A stretch of 64,000 nt of DNA, from assembly GCA_038527215.1 (NCBI GenBank), contig JBCBGC010000012.1, positions 23,740 through 87,739 on the forward strand, given 5' to 3'. This DNA comes from JAWPMV01 sp038527215. GTDB lineage: Bacteria > Bacteroidota > Bacteroidia > J057. Each line of letters starts with the position of its first letter. Position 1 is the first letter of the stretch. A program made the position numbers and the translations under genes. This document shows, piece by piece, positions 38,901 to 47,834 of this stretch. The notes below the pieces were generated by a model. It saw nothing but the letters and a program-made list of their open reading frames with translations, had not been told where the DNA came from and ran no database searches.

Positions 38901-41663
38901 GTCATATACCCCGTTCGCAGCATACGAATGAATGGGATTGGTCGCATTAGAGGTCGTATTATCCCCAAAATCCCAAAAGTAGGTGAGGCCCAGGCCCGTG
39001 GAATTATTCGTAAAGGAAATGGGATTATTGAGGCAGTTAATAGGATGGGTAACCGAAAAATCCGGGATAGGCTGGGTTGCATAGATCAAGTCCGGATAAG
39101 TCATTTTGCCCACGCAGCCCGCGGAATCTGTGGCTGTCAGCGAAACGGTGTATGAGCCTGGCGCTCCAACTGTATAGAGGGGGTCCTGTAGATTAGATGT
39201 GTCATTAGGCAAGCCAAACTCCCATAACCAGTTGACGATGGGGGCTTTGGAAACCGTCAGGTTGGTAAATTGAAAATCCTCTGGAACACAAGCAATGGTA
39301 TCACTGACCAAAAAATCCACTTTGGGTTCGTAGACATTGATATGATTCAGCAGGACGGTATCGTCCTGGCAGCCGATCTGATTGCGGACCGTGTAAACCA
39401 CCGTATAGGTACCCGTATCTGGATATACCCGGATAGCAGTGGAAATGGGCGTAAAATTACTTTGTCCGTTCCCATAATCCCACTGAAAGGACAGACCATT
39501 CAGCGAGGAATCGGTAAAGGTTACTGTAAGGGGTTCGCACCCTGAATTGACATCCAGGCCCAGATCGGCTTCTACCCTTAAGACCCTTACCAGGCCTGCT
39601 GTGGAATCCACGCAGCCGGTGGAGTCATTGGTTACCAACAACTGTATCGGAAAGGTACCTTCCTGGGTATAGGTATGTACCGGGTTTTGCAGGTTTGAGG
39701 TATCTCCATCTCCAAAGTCCCAGTACCAGGTCAGGGGAATAATGGAGCTATCTGTAAAGGAGATAGGACTCGAAAAATCACAGATATAACTTTCTCCCGG
39801 CGTAAACTTTGCGATCGGTCCTTCAATGAATAAATATTGGGGTTTGATGACGGTATCCGGGCATCCACGGTCGTAGGCGATCAGCATCACATCCATCCAG
39901 CCCGTATCCTGATAGGAGTAAATGGGGTTCCACAGGGGAGATACTCCTCCGTCCCCAAAGGACCAAAAAGCGCTATCGGCGCCGATGGATAGGTTGGTAA
40001 AGGTAAGGGAAGCACTGGCACAGGACCAGGTAGTATCCACCATAAAATCCGCCACCGGCGTGTCCCCGGCTTTGACATAATTTGCCGCAAATACCGTATC
40101 GATACAGCCGTGCAGGGTCGTGATGATCAATGAGACATCATAGTAGCCGGTATCCTGATAGGTATGGGAAGGATTTTGCTGGGTAGAAGTAGTGCCATCC
40201 CCAAAGGTCCAAAACCAGGAAGTCTTCTGAGAAGGGCTTACGCTCACATCCACAAAATCCACGTCCAGCGGAGCGCAGCCTGCCTCCGGAAAAGCCTCAA
40301 AGCCCGCCCGGGTTTGCCCAGTGGTGATATAGTCCTGTTTGGTCAGGCTGGCGGTACAGCCATTGATATCTGTTACCACCAGGGTTACATCATATAAATA
40401 GGGTTGACCCGTGGGGGAGAAGATGGGCAAGGTCGGATAGGTATGGGTAGGATTGGTCAGGGTGGAAGACGACCCATCGCCAAAAAGCCACAGGTAGGTA
40501 TTGCCCCCGCCTAAAGTCAGGTTAGAAAAGCTGGTGGTCATGGGCGGCTCACAGAGCAGGGTATCCGAAACGGTAAAGTCCACGCCCGGCAAGGCATTGA
40601 CCTGAATGAGCTTGGAAGCGGTAAATACACAGCCAGTAGGATCGGTAATATCAGCCGTGGCCAAATACAGACCGGGAAAATTATAGGTATGGCTGGTATT
40701 ACAACCGGCCCCATTTCCCTGACCCGGTCCAAAGTTCCAGGTGACCGCACTGCCCGGACCAGCCCCACAGAAAAACTGCACCGTTTCTCCCGCACAAACC
40801 ACCGAATCGCTGACCTGCACGCTCACCTGGTTGGTGCCAATGTTGATATAATTGACCTTGGTTACGGTATCAGAGCAACCCAGGGTATCTGAGACGATAT
40901 GGGTAACCGTATATGACCCATTCGCAAAATATGTAAAGAGCGGATTGGGATTGGTTTGAGGCGATCCGGTGCCAAAATCCCAACTGTGGGCCGCCCCTGA
41001 AAGGTTTTGTCCCGTACTGAAAAAATTCACCATAAATGGCGCGGTGCAGGAAAGGGCATTATTCGCCTGAAAGTCCGCGGTCGGTGAAGCGTTGACCTTG
41101 ACCGCATTGGGCATTTGGAAGGTTTCCTGGCAAGAGTTGGCATCGGTGACCACCAGGGTTACCGAAAAATTGCCGGAAAGGTTATAGGTATTGGTGGGAG
41201 ATTGCAACACATCCGTATTCCCATCCCCGAAATCCCAGAGCCATTGGGTGATAGGTCCGGAACCTGGCTGCGATAAATCAGAAAAACTTACACTTTCTCC
41301 CAGACAAATATTCGTGGGATTAAGGGAAAAATTTGGCTGGGGCAGGGCAAAAACCTCTAAAAATTGCGGTTTAGTGAGGGTTTGGGTACTTCCATCTGAG
41401 TAGGAAACCGTTAGGGTAATGTCATAAAAGCCTCCGTTCACATAGGTAGCGCCGGGATTGGGCAGATTGGATAAGGCACCATTTCCGAGGTCCCAACTAT
41501 AGTCCACCGCTCCGGGGGCTTGCGCATTGAAATTAACGACCAGTGGACTACACCCAGAGAGGGTATCGGCACTAAAATTCACCTGAGCTATAACAGAGGA
41601 AAGAAAACTGAGGATACATATCCCTCCAAGTAATAGATGGCGCAGGACCAGAGAAGCGTTCAT
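35907..41663 (-). CDS. Giant PKD-repeat surface protein with T9SS type B (gliding-associated) C-terminus
   Basis: A 1918-residue secreted protein. A signal peptide (about 1-27) is followed by about 17 PKD domains in tandem up to about residue 1480, each with a WxWDFGDG-type core (one WDLGNG, one WDYGNG, others WLFGDG). Several fibronectin-like domains (about 1480-1830) follow, then the C-terminal YFPNAFSPNNDQINDVF...FSRWGKLLYESWD...GVYVFQVQ domain that marks type B substrates of the type IX secretion system (gliding motility-associated C-terminal domain). It is likely a surface adhesin or extracellular scaffold. It has many paired cysteines across the PKD domains, one or two per domain, suggesting disulfide cross-links. 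It stands alone; the sprF/porP partner often next to type B cargo is absent. Confidence 0.93.
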   Translation of the reverse strand: MNASLVLRHLLLGGICILSFLSSVIAQVNFSADTLSGCSPLVVNFNAQAPGAVDYSWDLGNGALSNLPNPGATYVNGGFYDITLTVSYSDGSTQTLTKPQFLEVFALPQPNFSLNPTNICLGESVSFSDLSQPGSGPITQWLWDFGDGNTDVLQSPTNTYNLSGNFSVTLVVTDANSCQETFQMPNAVKVNASPTADFQANNALSCTAPFMVNFFSTGQNLSGAAHSWDFGTGSPQTNPNPLFTYFANGSYTVTHIVSDTLGCSDTVTKVNYINIGTNQVSVQVSDSVVCAGETVQFFCGAGPGSAVTWNFGPGQGNGAGCNTSHTYNFPGLYLATADITDPTGCVFTASKLIQVNALPGVDFTVSDTLLCEPPMTTSFSNLTLGGGNTYLWLFGDGSSSTLTNPTHTYPTLPIFSPTGQPYLYDVTLVVTDINGCTASLTKQDYITTGQTRAGFEAFPEAGCAPLDVDFVDVSVSPSQKTSWFWTFGDGTTSTQQNPSHTYQDTGYYDVSLIITTLHGCIDTVFAANYVKAGDTPVADFMVDTTWSCASASLTFTNLSIGADSAFWSFGDGGVSPLWNPIYSYQDTGWMDVMLIAYDRGCPDTVIKPQYLFIEGPIAKFTPGESYICDFSSPISFTDSSIIPLTWYWDFGDGDTSNLQNPVHTYTQEGTFPIQLLVTNDSTGCVDSTAGLVRVLRVEADLGLDVNSGCEPLTVTFTDSSLNGLSFQWDYGNGQSNFTPISTAIRVYPDTGTYTVVYTVRNQIGCQDDTVLLNHINVYEPKVDFLVSDTIACVPEDFQFTNLTVSKAPIVNWLWEFGLPNDTSNLQDPLYTVGAPGSYTVSLTATDSAGCVGKMTYPDLIYATQPIPDFSVTHPINCLNNPISFTNNSTGLGLTYFWDFGDNTTSNATNPIHSYAANGVYDVSLTITDVQGCDTTLFMPSLITIAEPEVTLQADTTYANCPPLLVNFQGITVSPHPFSIWSWDFGDNTGSAGVSPSHVYIDAGTYSVGVIATTSAGCADTVLLTDLIQVDGPKGDFDFTPKQLCPGSSVTFSSTGTPNIAQWTWDFDNGVLGAGDTTAYTYHQTGVYYPKLILEDSAGCQVVVLSPDSVVVHPVPVADFGVSVNSLCDNGQVTFLDQSQSSAPVTQWAWDFGAQGTATVQNPQVFFPQPGSYDASLIVTTSLGCKDTVNKTGVVIVHASPEVLIGAVDSMDCQPFTADFLDLSPNTNSPIQTWFWDFGTIPPQTANSANQASFTYQQANLYTATLVLTDINGCTGTDQVEVEALPLPNVAFSVDKRRGCAPFEAQFTDLTPGSVAWQWNFGDASPTSALANPLHTYQQNGSYGVSLRVWDVFGCTDSLLLDPLIRLSHPTADFSVSDRIVCPNVPVNFNDLSQGDTTLSFWDWDFGDATGTANQQNPAYAFPQSGTYDISLTIEDVLGCRDSLTQTAWIEVLEDAVPEATLISRVSVLSDTEVEVSFSPFANTRNDFNRYEVLREINGNWQVVGSMTDINQTVFRENGLDTKNTPYCYLVRVVNYCETTPAVDPALRHCTVNLSVSPLVDELQLDWTPYIGWANVDVYRIYRVASYDLNNIALVAEVGGGQTSWIDSDMFCYDAVTYRVEAVGQLAAQSSFSNIDREAPLHFGPPIPQHMRVATVVDDQYVKVRWDDLPPGDNLVTIEVEKWSGNAYQLWHSQPISDPLREKNDFDTQVDLEPYQYRVSVVDTCGDRTPSGRIAQTILLRAVREGGTIRLNWNPYQNWENGIRNYQIEVFDETNAVWQNVALLPGNAINYEDRSTELPQPTYCYRVVALENGGNEEVSQSNEACVDLPPLLYFPNAFSPNNDQINDVFYIKGIFLNKFHLTIFSRWGKLLYESWDPQAGWDGTYKGAPAPEGVYVFQVQAIGEDGTVINRSGTVTLFR

Positions 41664-41891
41664 GGGAGAGCAGGTTGACGATCCAGTGTGATAAATAAGT
41701 GGTTGTGCGACAGAACATTCCGACGCCTCTTTCTACGGGGTGGGTACTTAGGTGTGTGAGTTCAAATTAAAGAGTCTTTACCCCATTTCAAAGGCTGGCA
41801 GGGAGCGGCAATCCTTATCCGAGCAAGGGTCTTACCTTTTTCCGCTTCCTACTATCTGCCAACAAATAGAATTCTTTGTAGTTTCACCAAC

Positions 41892-42968
41892 ATGGATTCA
41901 CTCACCCAGATCGTGTTAGGGGCAGCCGTAGGAGAAGCCTGCCTGGGCAAGAAAGAAGGAAACAAAGCGCCTATGTGGGGCGCCATTGCGGGGACTATTC
42001 CGGACCTGGATGTAATCGGTAATATTTTTTGGGGAGAAATGGACGCCTTGATCGCGCACAGGGGGTTTAGCCACTCGCTGCTTTTTTGTGTGCTGGCCGC
42101 GCCCCTTTTGGGCAGGCTGATCCACTTCCTGTATAAGGGACGAGGGGCCACCCGAAGGCAATGGTCATATCTGGCTTTTTGGGCATTTCTGACTCATACC
42201 CTATTGGACTGCTTCACGACCTGGGGTACCCAACTGTTCTATCCTTTTAGCAACGCCCGGATAGCCTTGAACAGCATTTTTGTAGTAGACCCCTTTTATA
42301 CCGTTCCCTTTTTGGTCTGTGTGCTGGTAGTCTTATTTCTGAAAAGGGAAAATCGCTGGAGACGGGTCTGGAACATAGCAGGTATTCTCATCAGTTCCTT
42401 TTACCTATTGCTCACCCTCACTAATAAAATGGTGGTAGGCGAAATATTTACCATGAACCTGCACGACGACGGCAAAAGCATTGAGCAATATTCCACCTAC
42501 CCTACTCCGCTGAACAATATCCTCTGGTACGTAGTAGCCAAAGAATACAAAACCGATCGATACTTCCTCGGGCAATATTCCCTTTTGTCCGAAAATCAAC
42601 ACGTCACCTTTACCGAAATAAAAGGCGATCATAACCTCATCTATCCCCATCGACAGGACCCCGCCGTACAAACCCTGGCCTGGGTCAGTGAAAATCAATT
42701 TGCCATCAGCCAACAGGGGGACCAATGGTTCTGGCATGATTTGCGATTTGGGAGTTTTGAACTGGGGATCAAAGACAGCCTCGACTTGATGAATGCCGGC
42801 TTCACTTATGAACTCTTACCGGATGCGGATACTACTTTTGTGGAAATCCGACGGATGGAACCTTTTAGTCAGCTGCCAAATGAAGAGGGGGCCTGGGCTT
42901 TTTTCCGAAATGAAATATGGCCGGGTTTCTGGGAGAACCTTAAAGGGAAGCCTCAAGGAGGGCCTTGA
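41892..42968 (+). CDS. YdjM-like metal-dependent hydrolase, membrane-bound
   Basis: A 358-residue protein of the LexA-binding inner-membrane-associated hydrolase family (DUF457/YdjM). The opening MDSLTQIVLGAAVGEACLGKK and the metal motif (GTIPDLDVIGNIFWG, then HRGFSHSLLFC) are typical. Four to five membrane helices lie in the first 180 residues, with a C-terminal soluble domain of about 170 residues. The precise substrate is unknown. The spacer from the PKD gene (41664-41891) shows no clear feature. The 3' end overlaps the convergent 2-hydroxyacid dehydrogenase gene by 29 bp. Confidence 0.88.
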   Translation: MDSLTQIVLGAAVGEACLGKKEGNKAPMWGAIAGTIPDLDVIGNIFWGEMDALIAHRGFSHSLLFCVLAAPLLGRLIHFLYKGRGATRRQWSYLAFWAFLTHTLLDCFTTWGTQLFYPFSNARIALNSIFVVDPFYTVPFLVCVLVVLFLKRENRWRRVWNIAGILISSFYLLLTLTNKMVVGEIFTMNLHDDGKSIEQYSTYPTPLNNILWYVVAKEYKTDRYFLGQYSLLSENQHVTFTEIKGDHNLIYPHRQDPAVQTLAWVSENQFAISQQGDQWFWHDLRFGSFELGIKDSLDLMNAGFTYELLPDADTTFVEIRRMEPFSQLPNEEGAWAFFRNEIWPGFWENLKGKPQGGP

Positions 42969-43878
42969 TTTCCGCTAACAATCGCTGATTGATGTTTTGT
43001 CGGGATTCAAAAGACCAACCTCCAATATGCGGCGTGATGATGACATTGGGTCGGGCAAAAAGCTCCGTGTAAGCAGCGCGCTGGGCATCGGTCAAGGTAG
43101 GTAGTTTCTCATTTTCCAACACATCCAGGGCCGCTCCAAGCACTTGTTCCCGGTCCAGGGCGGCCAGTAAGGCTGGTAAATCCGTGATCGGTCCCCGGGC
43201 CAAGTTGAGGAAAAAGATCGGTTGGGCAAAGCGGGCAAAAAAGGCCGCGTCGGCGTACTTATGGGTTTCTTCGGTCAAGGGAATATGCAGGCTACAGACT
43301 TCTGCCTCTGCGAAAATCTGGTCAAGGCTGGCTTCCGTAGCATAGGCATCTCCATAGTCCGTGAGGTATTTGTCATAGGCCAGTACCCGACAGCCAAAAC
43401 CGGACAACTTACGGGCCACGGCTTTGCCAGTATGTCCATAGCCGATCAAGCCGATGGTCTTGCCACCGATTTCCCGCCCCCGGTTCTCGGCCCGTTTCCA
43501 TTGGAACTGCCGCACCTGCTGATCGGCCCGCACGATCCAATGCCGCAAAGCCAGTAACATCCCGACGGTTTGCTCCCCGACCGCATCGGCGTTGGCCCCG
43601 ATGGTATTGCGAACGATCACGCCCCGCTCTTCCAGGTAAGCCACCTCGATATGGTCCATGCCGACCCCAGCCCGGAGGACCAGTTTCAACTGAGGAGCCG
43701 CGTCAATGGCTTCCCGGTCCAGACGAATTTTGCTGTTCATGACCAGAATCTCCGCCGCTGCCAATTGCGGCAAAATATCCGATCGCTGGTCCTGCGGGCG
43801 ATAGGATACCTCCACCGGTAAGGCCGCTAAGGCCTGAAGAAAATCTTCCGGAAACGCATCTATGATCAATACCTTCAT
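42940..43878 (-). CDS. D-2-hydroxyacid dehydrogenase (phosphoglycerate dehydrogenase-like)
   Basis: A 312-residue NAD-dependent dehydrogenase. The N-terminal catalytic domain is followed by the Rossmann NAD-binding motif KTIGLIGYGHTGKAVARKL. Active-site residues are visible as Arg in FLNLARGPI, a Glu after ALDVLENEK and His in NVIITPHIGGWS. It is close to SerA-type 3-phosphoglycerate dehydrogenases that lack the ACT domain, but hydroxypyruvate or other 2-keto acids are also possible substrates. There is no serC or serB beside it. The 3' end overlaps the convergent gene. Confidence 0.9.
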   Translation of the reverse strand: MKVLIIDAFPEDFLQALAALPVEVSYRPQDQRSDILPQLAAAEILVMNSKIRLDREAIDAAPQLKLVLRAGVGMDHIEVAYLEERGVIVRNTIGANADAVGEQTVGMLLALRHWIVRADQQVRQFQWKRAENRGREIGGKTIGLIGYGHTGKAVARKLSGFGCRVLAYDKYLTDYGDAYATEASLDQIFAEAEVCSLHIPLTEETHKYADAAFFARFAQPIFFLNLARGPITDLPALLAALDREQVLGAALDVLENEKLPTLTDAQRAAYTELFARPNVIITPHIGGWSFESRQNINQRLLAEIKALLEASL

Positions 43879-43925
43879 AAGCCGCTACACCATTATTTGA
43901 GGGGCAAAAGTTAAGGAGAGATTTG

Positions 43926-46355
43926 TTAGCGTGAAAAAGGATCATACTTGACCATTCTGCCCTGGGCTAGCTCGGACAGCAGCAATTTAAAGGCCGGATC
44001 TTTTTTCAAGACCTTCTGTAAGTCTTTGGTCCAGCTACCGGTACGCCAGGTACCTGCCTCGTATATCGCAATCTGCGATTCGGGTCTGATTTCCCCATCC
44101 CAGAGCAGATTGTAGAGGTAAATGACGCCTGTTTTGGGTTGGATAAAATAGCGTAAGCCCGTCTCTATCAGCAGCTTTTCAGCAGGGGGTGCCCAGACCA
44201 TGCCTTTTTGCAGACTACTTGTCTCCTGGGCCCGGCTTACCGACCCAGCCTGTACATACGCATCCCTCAGCTTGGTAGGACTTTTGATGTTTCGGGCAAA
44301 AAGGGTGTCCCCAACTTTCCGCTCTGCTTCCAATACCACATGAAAAAGGCTATCCTCTTGGACGGGAGGAGAAGCATCCCAGGCAGTCCAATTTACCCGA
44401 TTCAAGGTCGTACCACCCAATAAAAATTCAGGAAACTGATCCAGATAAAAAACCCTGCCTCCAGGATGTGGAATGGCTTCGAGCGCTGGCTGACGGGGAG
44501 GAAGCTTATCTGGAAAAAAACGGAAGAATTCCCAGCGTTCTCCACTGTGTAAGGCCCAAAAAGCCAGGACATCCTCAGGACGCTTGACCGTCAGGCCATA
44601 CAGATGTTGCTCGGACAGGCTGAGATTTTGTTCCCAGAGAAACAGGGTAGCGTCTCTTTCCAGATAAGCAGCATTGGGCACCTCCAGTTCACGGGCCAGG
44701 GCCCTAAAGAAGCCTTGCTCCGCACTTCGGAAAACAGATTCCCGGAGAAATTTCCGTTCCTTGTTTTTTCGGTAGGCTCTATTCTGATCACGAATGCCAT
44801 CCTTGAAAGCCTGAAAGGCAGGACTCAGCTCCCGTAATTCTGTAGCATCCAGATATGCAGCAAAAGGATATTCTCCATGTTCTATAGCCAGCTTTTGTGC
44901 CAGTAATTTCCCGGAAGGCCCAGTGGCCGGCCCCCGGTCAGACAAGGGATAAGCGAAAGTCATGTGCTGGGTAAGCTCACTCAAGGCCGCCTCCGCAGGC
45001 TGAGCAGCCCCTTGGAACGGCAGGCGAATCAGGGTATAAAAATCACCTGACACCTTCAGGGCCAGTAGCACGGTTCCTTTTTCTGTCCGGACCTTGCCCC
45101 AGCTAAAGCCATGCAGGCTTTGTACTTCGCCTTCTGCCTGCCCCTCGTCCCCATACATAGCCCGCCAGTGTAAGACCGGATCGGTACCCAAGGCGGGAAA
45201 GCGTTTTTTCAAAAAATAGCTTGGCTCCGTAGATACTTCCGCCATCAAGTCACCGGCTTGTTCCTTCAAGCGCAAGCGATGCCCCATGGGCCAGTTCGTT
45301 TTTTCCTGGTAGGCCTGGACGCTCCATTTTTTAGGATTAATTCGCAATTTGAGATGCGGCGGCAATTCCAGGAATAGCTTAGGCACCAGCGCCTCAGCGA
45401 CCGCTGGCTCGTTTCCATCCTTGAGTAGAATTTGCCAGTTGATCCGTGCCTTGAGATAGGGCTCGTCCAGGCCCATCTCAGAAAATTCATTGCCCCATAG
45501 TTGAAGGTCAAAGTCTCCCTGGGCCATCCGTAGGACCCGACTTTCTTTATCTACACTGACTTCGATATAGCCAGCGGTTTTTCCACTATCCACCTTGACC
45601 TGCAACATGTCCAGGGTTTGAGCATCTACTGCCTGGGCATTAAATACTGCCCGGATGAGTTGGCTACCGTCTGACAGTTCTTTGAGGACCCGGGCGCTAC
45701 CTGCAGGAGCCAGACTATCACCACGGGAGAGATCCCAGGGTTTGCCGATGGCTTTTACATCGGGCGTAATGATCCCTTGCCGATAGAGCTTCCAGATCTC
45801 TGCGGAAGCATCCTCCCGAAAGGCATAGTCAAAAATCCTGGCTCTTTTGCTTTTGGCCAGGCTATCCAGGCGCACTACGGTCTCAGGATCATCTTTTAAG
45901 GCAGCGTCCCATATGATCGGCTCATTTACAAAATCCTCTTTTTGCTTCTTTAGCACCCCAGCCTCCGCTTGAAACCGAAAGGCAAAAGGGTCCCATCGGC
46001 CCGGCACCCTGGTCTCGGTGATATCCCGGTAGGGTTTTTCCAGGGTTTTGTCCCGATAATCTGATTTCAAAGGGAAAAGGTCAGATCGAATCTGGCTACT
46101 GACCTGATCATTGGAGCTGATCTCCTCCCGGATCAGGGGACGGGACATATACCAGATGGAATCCTTTGCCTCGAAGCGAAAGGCAGTGATGCGTTTTATC
46201 CGGGAAGTATCTCCTTTAAAGGGAAGGTAGATATGGGTTTCAATCAGGTAGGTCATGCCCCCGGCTGGGAGGGTATCAAAGGGGAGAGGCTGGGCAATTC
46301 CCTGGCTTAGCAGGCCCATGCAGCATAGGAGCCACAGACCAAAGCAAGTTTTCAT
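43926..46355 (-). CDS. Exported 809-residue protein of unknown family
   Basis: It has a signal peptide (about 1-21, ending GIAQ) and no other membrane segment. The first part (about 22-330) looks beta-rich, the middle (330-490) resembles a beta-sandwich, and a helical stretch lies at about 510-600 (AFKDGIRDQNRAYRKNKERKFLRESVFR). No catalytic or domain signature was recognised. The composition is ordinary and similar to the neighbours. It is divergent from the M28 peptidase gene. It should be treated as a hypothetical periplasmic or outer-membrane-associated protein. Confidence 0.85.
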   Translation of the reverse strand: MKTCFGLWLLCCMGLLSQGIAQPLPFDTLPAGGMTYLIETHIYLPFKGDTSRIKRITAFRFEAKDSIWYMSRPLIREEISSNDQVSSQIRSDLFPLKSDYRDKTLEKPYRDITETRVPGRWDPFAFRFQAEAGVLKKQKEDFVNEPIIWDAALKDDPETVVRLDSLAKSKRARIFDYAFREDASAEIWKLYRQGIITPDVKAIGKPWDLSRGDSLAPAGSARVLKELSDGSQLIRAVFNAQAVDAQTLDMLQVKVDSGKTAGYIEVSVDKESRVLRMAQGDFDLQLWGNEFSEMGLDEPYLKARINWQILLKDGNEPAVAEALVPKLFLELPPHLKLRINPKKWSVQAYQEKTNWPMGHRLRLKEQAGDLMAEVSTEPSYFLKKRFPALGTDPVLHWRAMYGDEGQAEGEVQSLHGFSWGKVRTEKGTVLLALKVSGDFYTLIRLPFQGAAQPAEAALSELTQHMTFAYPLSDRGPATGPSGKLLAQKLAIEHGEYPFAAYLDATELRELSPAFQAFKDGIRDQNRAYRKNKERKFLRESVFRSAEQGFFRALARELEVPNAAYLERDATLFLWEQNLSLSEQHLYGLTVKRPEDVLAFWALHSGERWEFFRFFPDKLPPRQPALEAIPHPGGRVFYLDQFPEFLLGGTTLNRVNWTAWDASPPVQEDSLFHVVLEAERKVGDTLFARNIKSPTKLRDAYVQAGSVSRAQETSSLQKGMVWAPPAEKLLIETGLRYFIQPKTGVIYLYNLLWDGEIRPESQIAIYEAGTWRTGSWTKDLQKVLKKDPAFKLLLSELAQGRMVKYDPFSR

Positions 46356-46454
46356 GAGGTGAATTTTCTTGGGTTTCGTATAAAAATAAGAGAAAAGCCA
46401 GAAATTACCGTTTGGCAGGCTTTATTTTTATTTTGCGATTCACAAGCCTTTCCT

Positions 46455-47804
46455 ATGATGAACCTTGATAAAAGAAGCCGAAACCAGGCTTTGCTAATCG
46501 CATGTTTCCTTCTTTTAGGTATGACAGCTATGCGGACGATGGGACAAAACAAGCAGGCCGCCCGGATTCTGGAAGCAGCCCGGGCGGAAATCGATACGCT
46601 CTGCTCGCCCACGCTGGCAGGGCGGGGATACGTGGACGATGGACACCGGAAAGCCGCGGCTTATTTGGGGCAGCGATTTTTGGAGATTGGCTTACGAGCC
46701 CCTTTTGAGCAAAGAGGGACGTCCGCCCATCAGACTTACTGGCAGACTTTTCCTCTACAAATCAACCTGGCAAGTGAGGCACATGTGCAGTTAGATGAAG
46801 AAAGCCTGCAGGCTGGAACGGACTTTATCGTCAACCGCTTTAGTGGGAGTGGAGAAATTGACGCTCCTGTGGTGGATCTGGGATATGGATTAAACAAAAA
46901 GAAGTACAAGCGCATCAAAGGCAAAGTGGCGCTGTTTCGGGCAGGTTGGCCAGCAGAAATTGCCAATGATTCTGAGAAAAAAGCCCAGTATAAATCCCTG
47001 GCCAAGGTGATGGATCGGCTCCTGGCCCTTCGTAAAGCCGGACCGGTAGCCATCATTGTCGTTCAGAAGAAGCTGACCGCGGCTTTTACCCGGGAAAATA
47101 TCGGTATCCCGGTCGTAGAACTCCTGGCCGCGCGATACGAATCCAAGGCTAAAAACGCGCAAATCCGCGTGGTGGCAGAGATGACGACCCTGCAATCGCA
47201 AAATGTGATCGGCTTTATTCCGGGAAAAAAGGAGCCAGAAAAAATGCTCATCATCAGTGCCCATTATGATCATTTGGGCAGGTTGGAAGACGCTATTTTT
47301 ACCGGGGCCAATGACAATGCTTCCGGCACCAGCATGTTGCTTTCTCTGGCCGAGCATTTTACCCAGCCAAAGCACCAGCCGGATTATAGCCTGATGTTTA
47401 TCGCTTTTGGAGGAGAGGAGACGGGCTTGATCGGTTCTAATTTTTATGTCAATCAACAACCGCTGTATCCCCTGGAGAAAACGCAGTTTATTCTCAACCT
47501 GGATCTGATGGGCAATGGTATCGATGGCATCACAGCCGTAGGCGGCAAAGACTATCCCGACATCTTTGATCGCCTGGTAAAAACCAATGAAAAACTGGAA
47601 GCAGTTCCCAAGGTGCTGGGACGCCCCAATGCTCCGAACAGTGATCACTATTTTTTTCTCAAGGCAGGCGTTCCGGGTTTCTTTATTTACACCCTGGGCG
47701 GCCCCCCTCACTATCACGATGTCAACGATAATCCTTCCAATATCGTCTTATCAAAGTACGTGGAAGTAAGAGCCTTACTGATCCAATTTCTGGAAGATTT
47801 TTAA
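46455..47804 (+). CDS. M28-family metallopeptidase, exported
   Basis: A 449-residue zinc aminopeptidase-like enzyme with an N-terminal signal segment (about 8-30). A PA-like insert (about 110-240) precedes the M28 catalytic domain. Zinc ligands and catalytic Glu are visible: His in ISAHYDHLG, Asp in GANDNASG, Glu-Glu in FGGEETGLIGS, Asp in LNLDLMGN and His in NSDHYFF. It probably trims peptides in the periplasm. The frame is open back to 46359, but the ATG at 46455 (or 46458) precedes the signal peptide. It is followed at 30 nt by the phosphatase lipoprotein gene, a possible operon. Confidence 0.92.
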   Translation: MMNLDKRSRNQALLIACFLLLGMTAMRTMGQNKQAARILEAARAEIDTLCSPTLAGRGYVDDGHRKAAAYLGQRFLEIGLRAPFEQRGTSAHQTYWQTFPLQINLASEAHVQLDEESLQAGTDFIVNRFSGSGEIDAPVVDLGYGLNKKKYKRIKGKVALFRAGWPAEIANDSEKKAQYKSLAKVMDRLLALRKAGPVAIIVVQKKLTAAFTRENIGIPVVELLAARYESKAKNAQIRVVAEMTTLQSQNVIGFIPGKKEPEKMLIISAHYDHLGRLEDAIFTGANDNASGTSMLLSLAEHFTQPKHQPDYSLMFIAFGGEETGLIGSNFYVNQQPLYPLEKTQFILNLDLMGNGIDGITAVGGKDYPDIFDRLVKTNEKLEAVPKVLGRPNAPNSDHYFFLKAGVPGFFIYTLGGPPHYHDVNDNPSNIVLSKYVEVRALLIQFLEDF

Positions 47805-47834
47805 CTTATCACTGACCTTAACCTGATCCATCTT

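Noticed and set aside
46890..47717. 275-codon minus-strand frame opposite the M28 peptidase
   Set aside because: The plus-strand gene carries all five metal-site motifs; the antisense product has no signal or domain.
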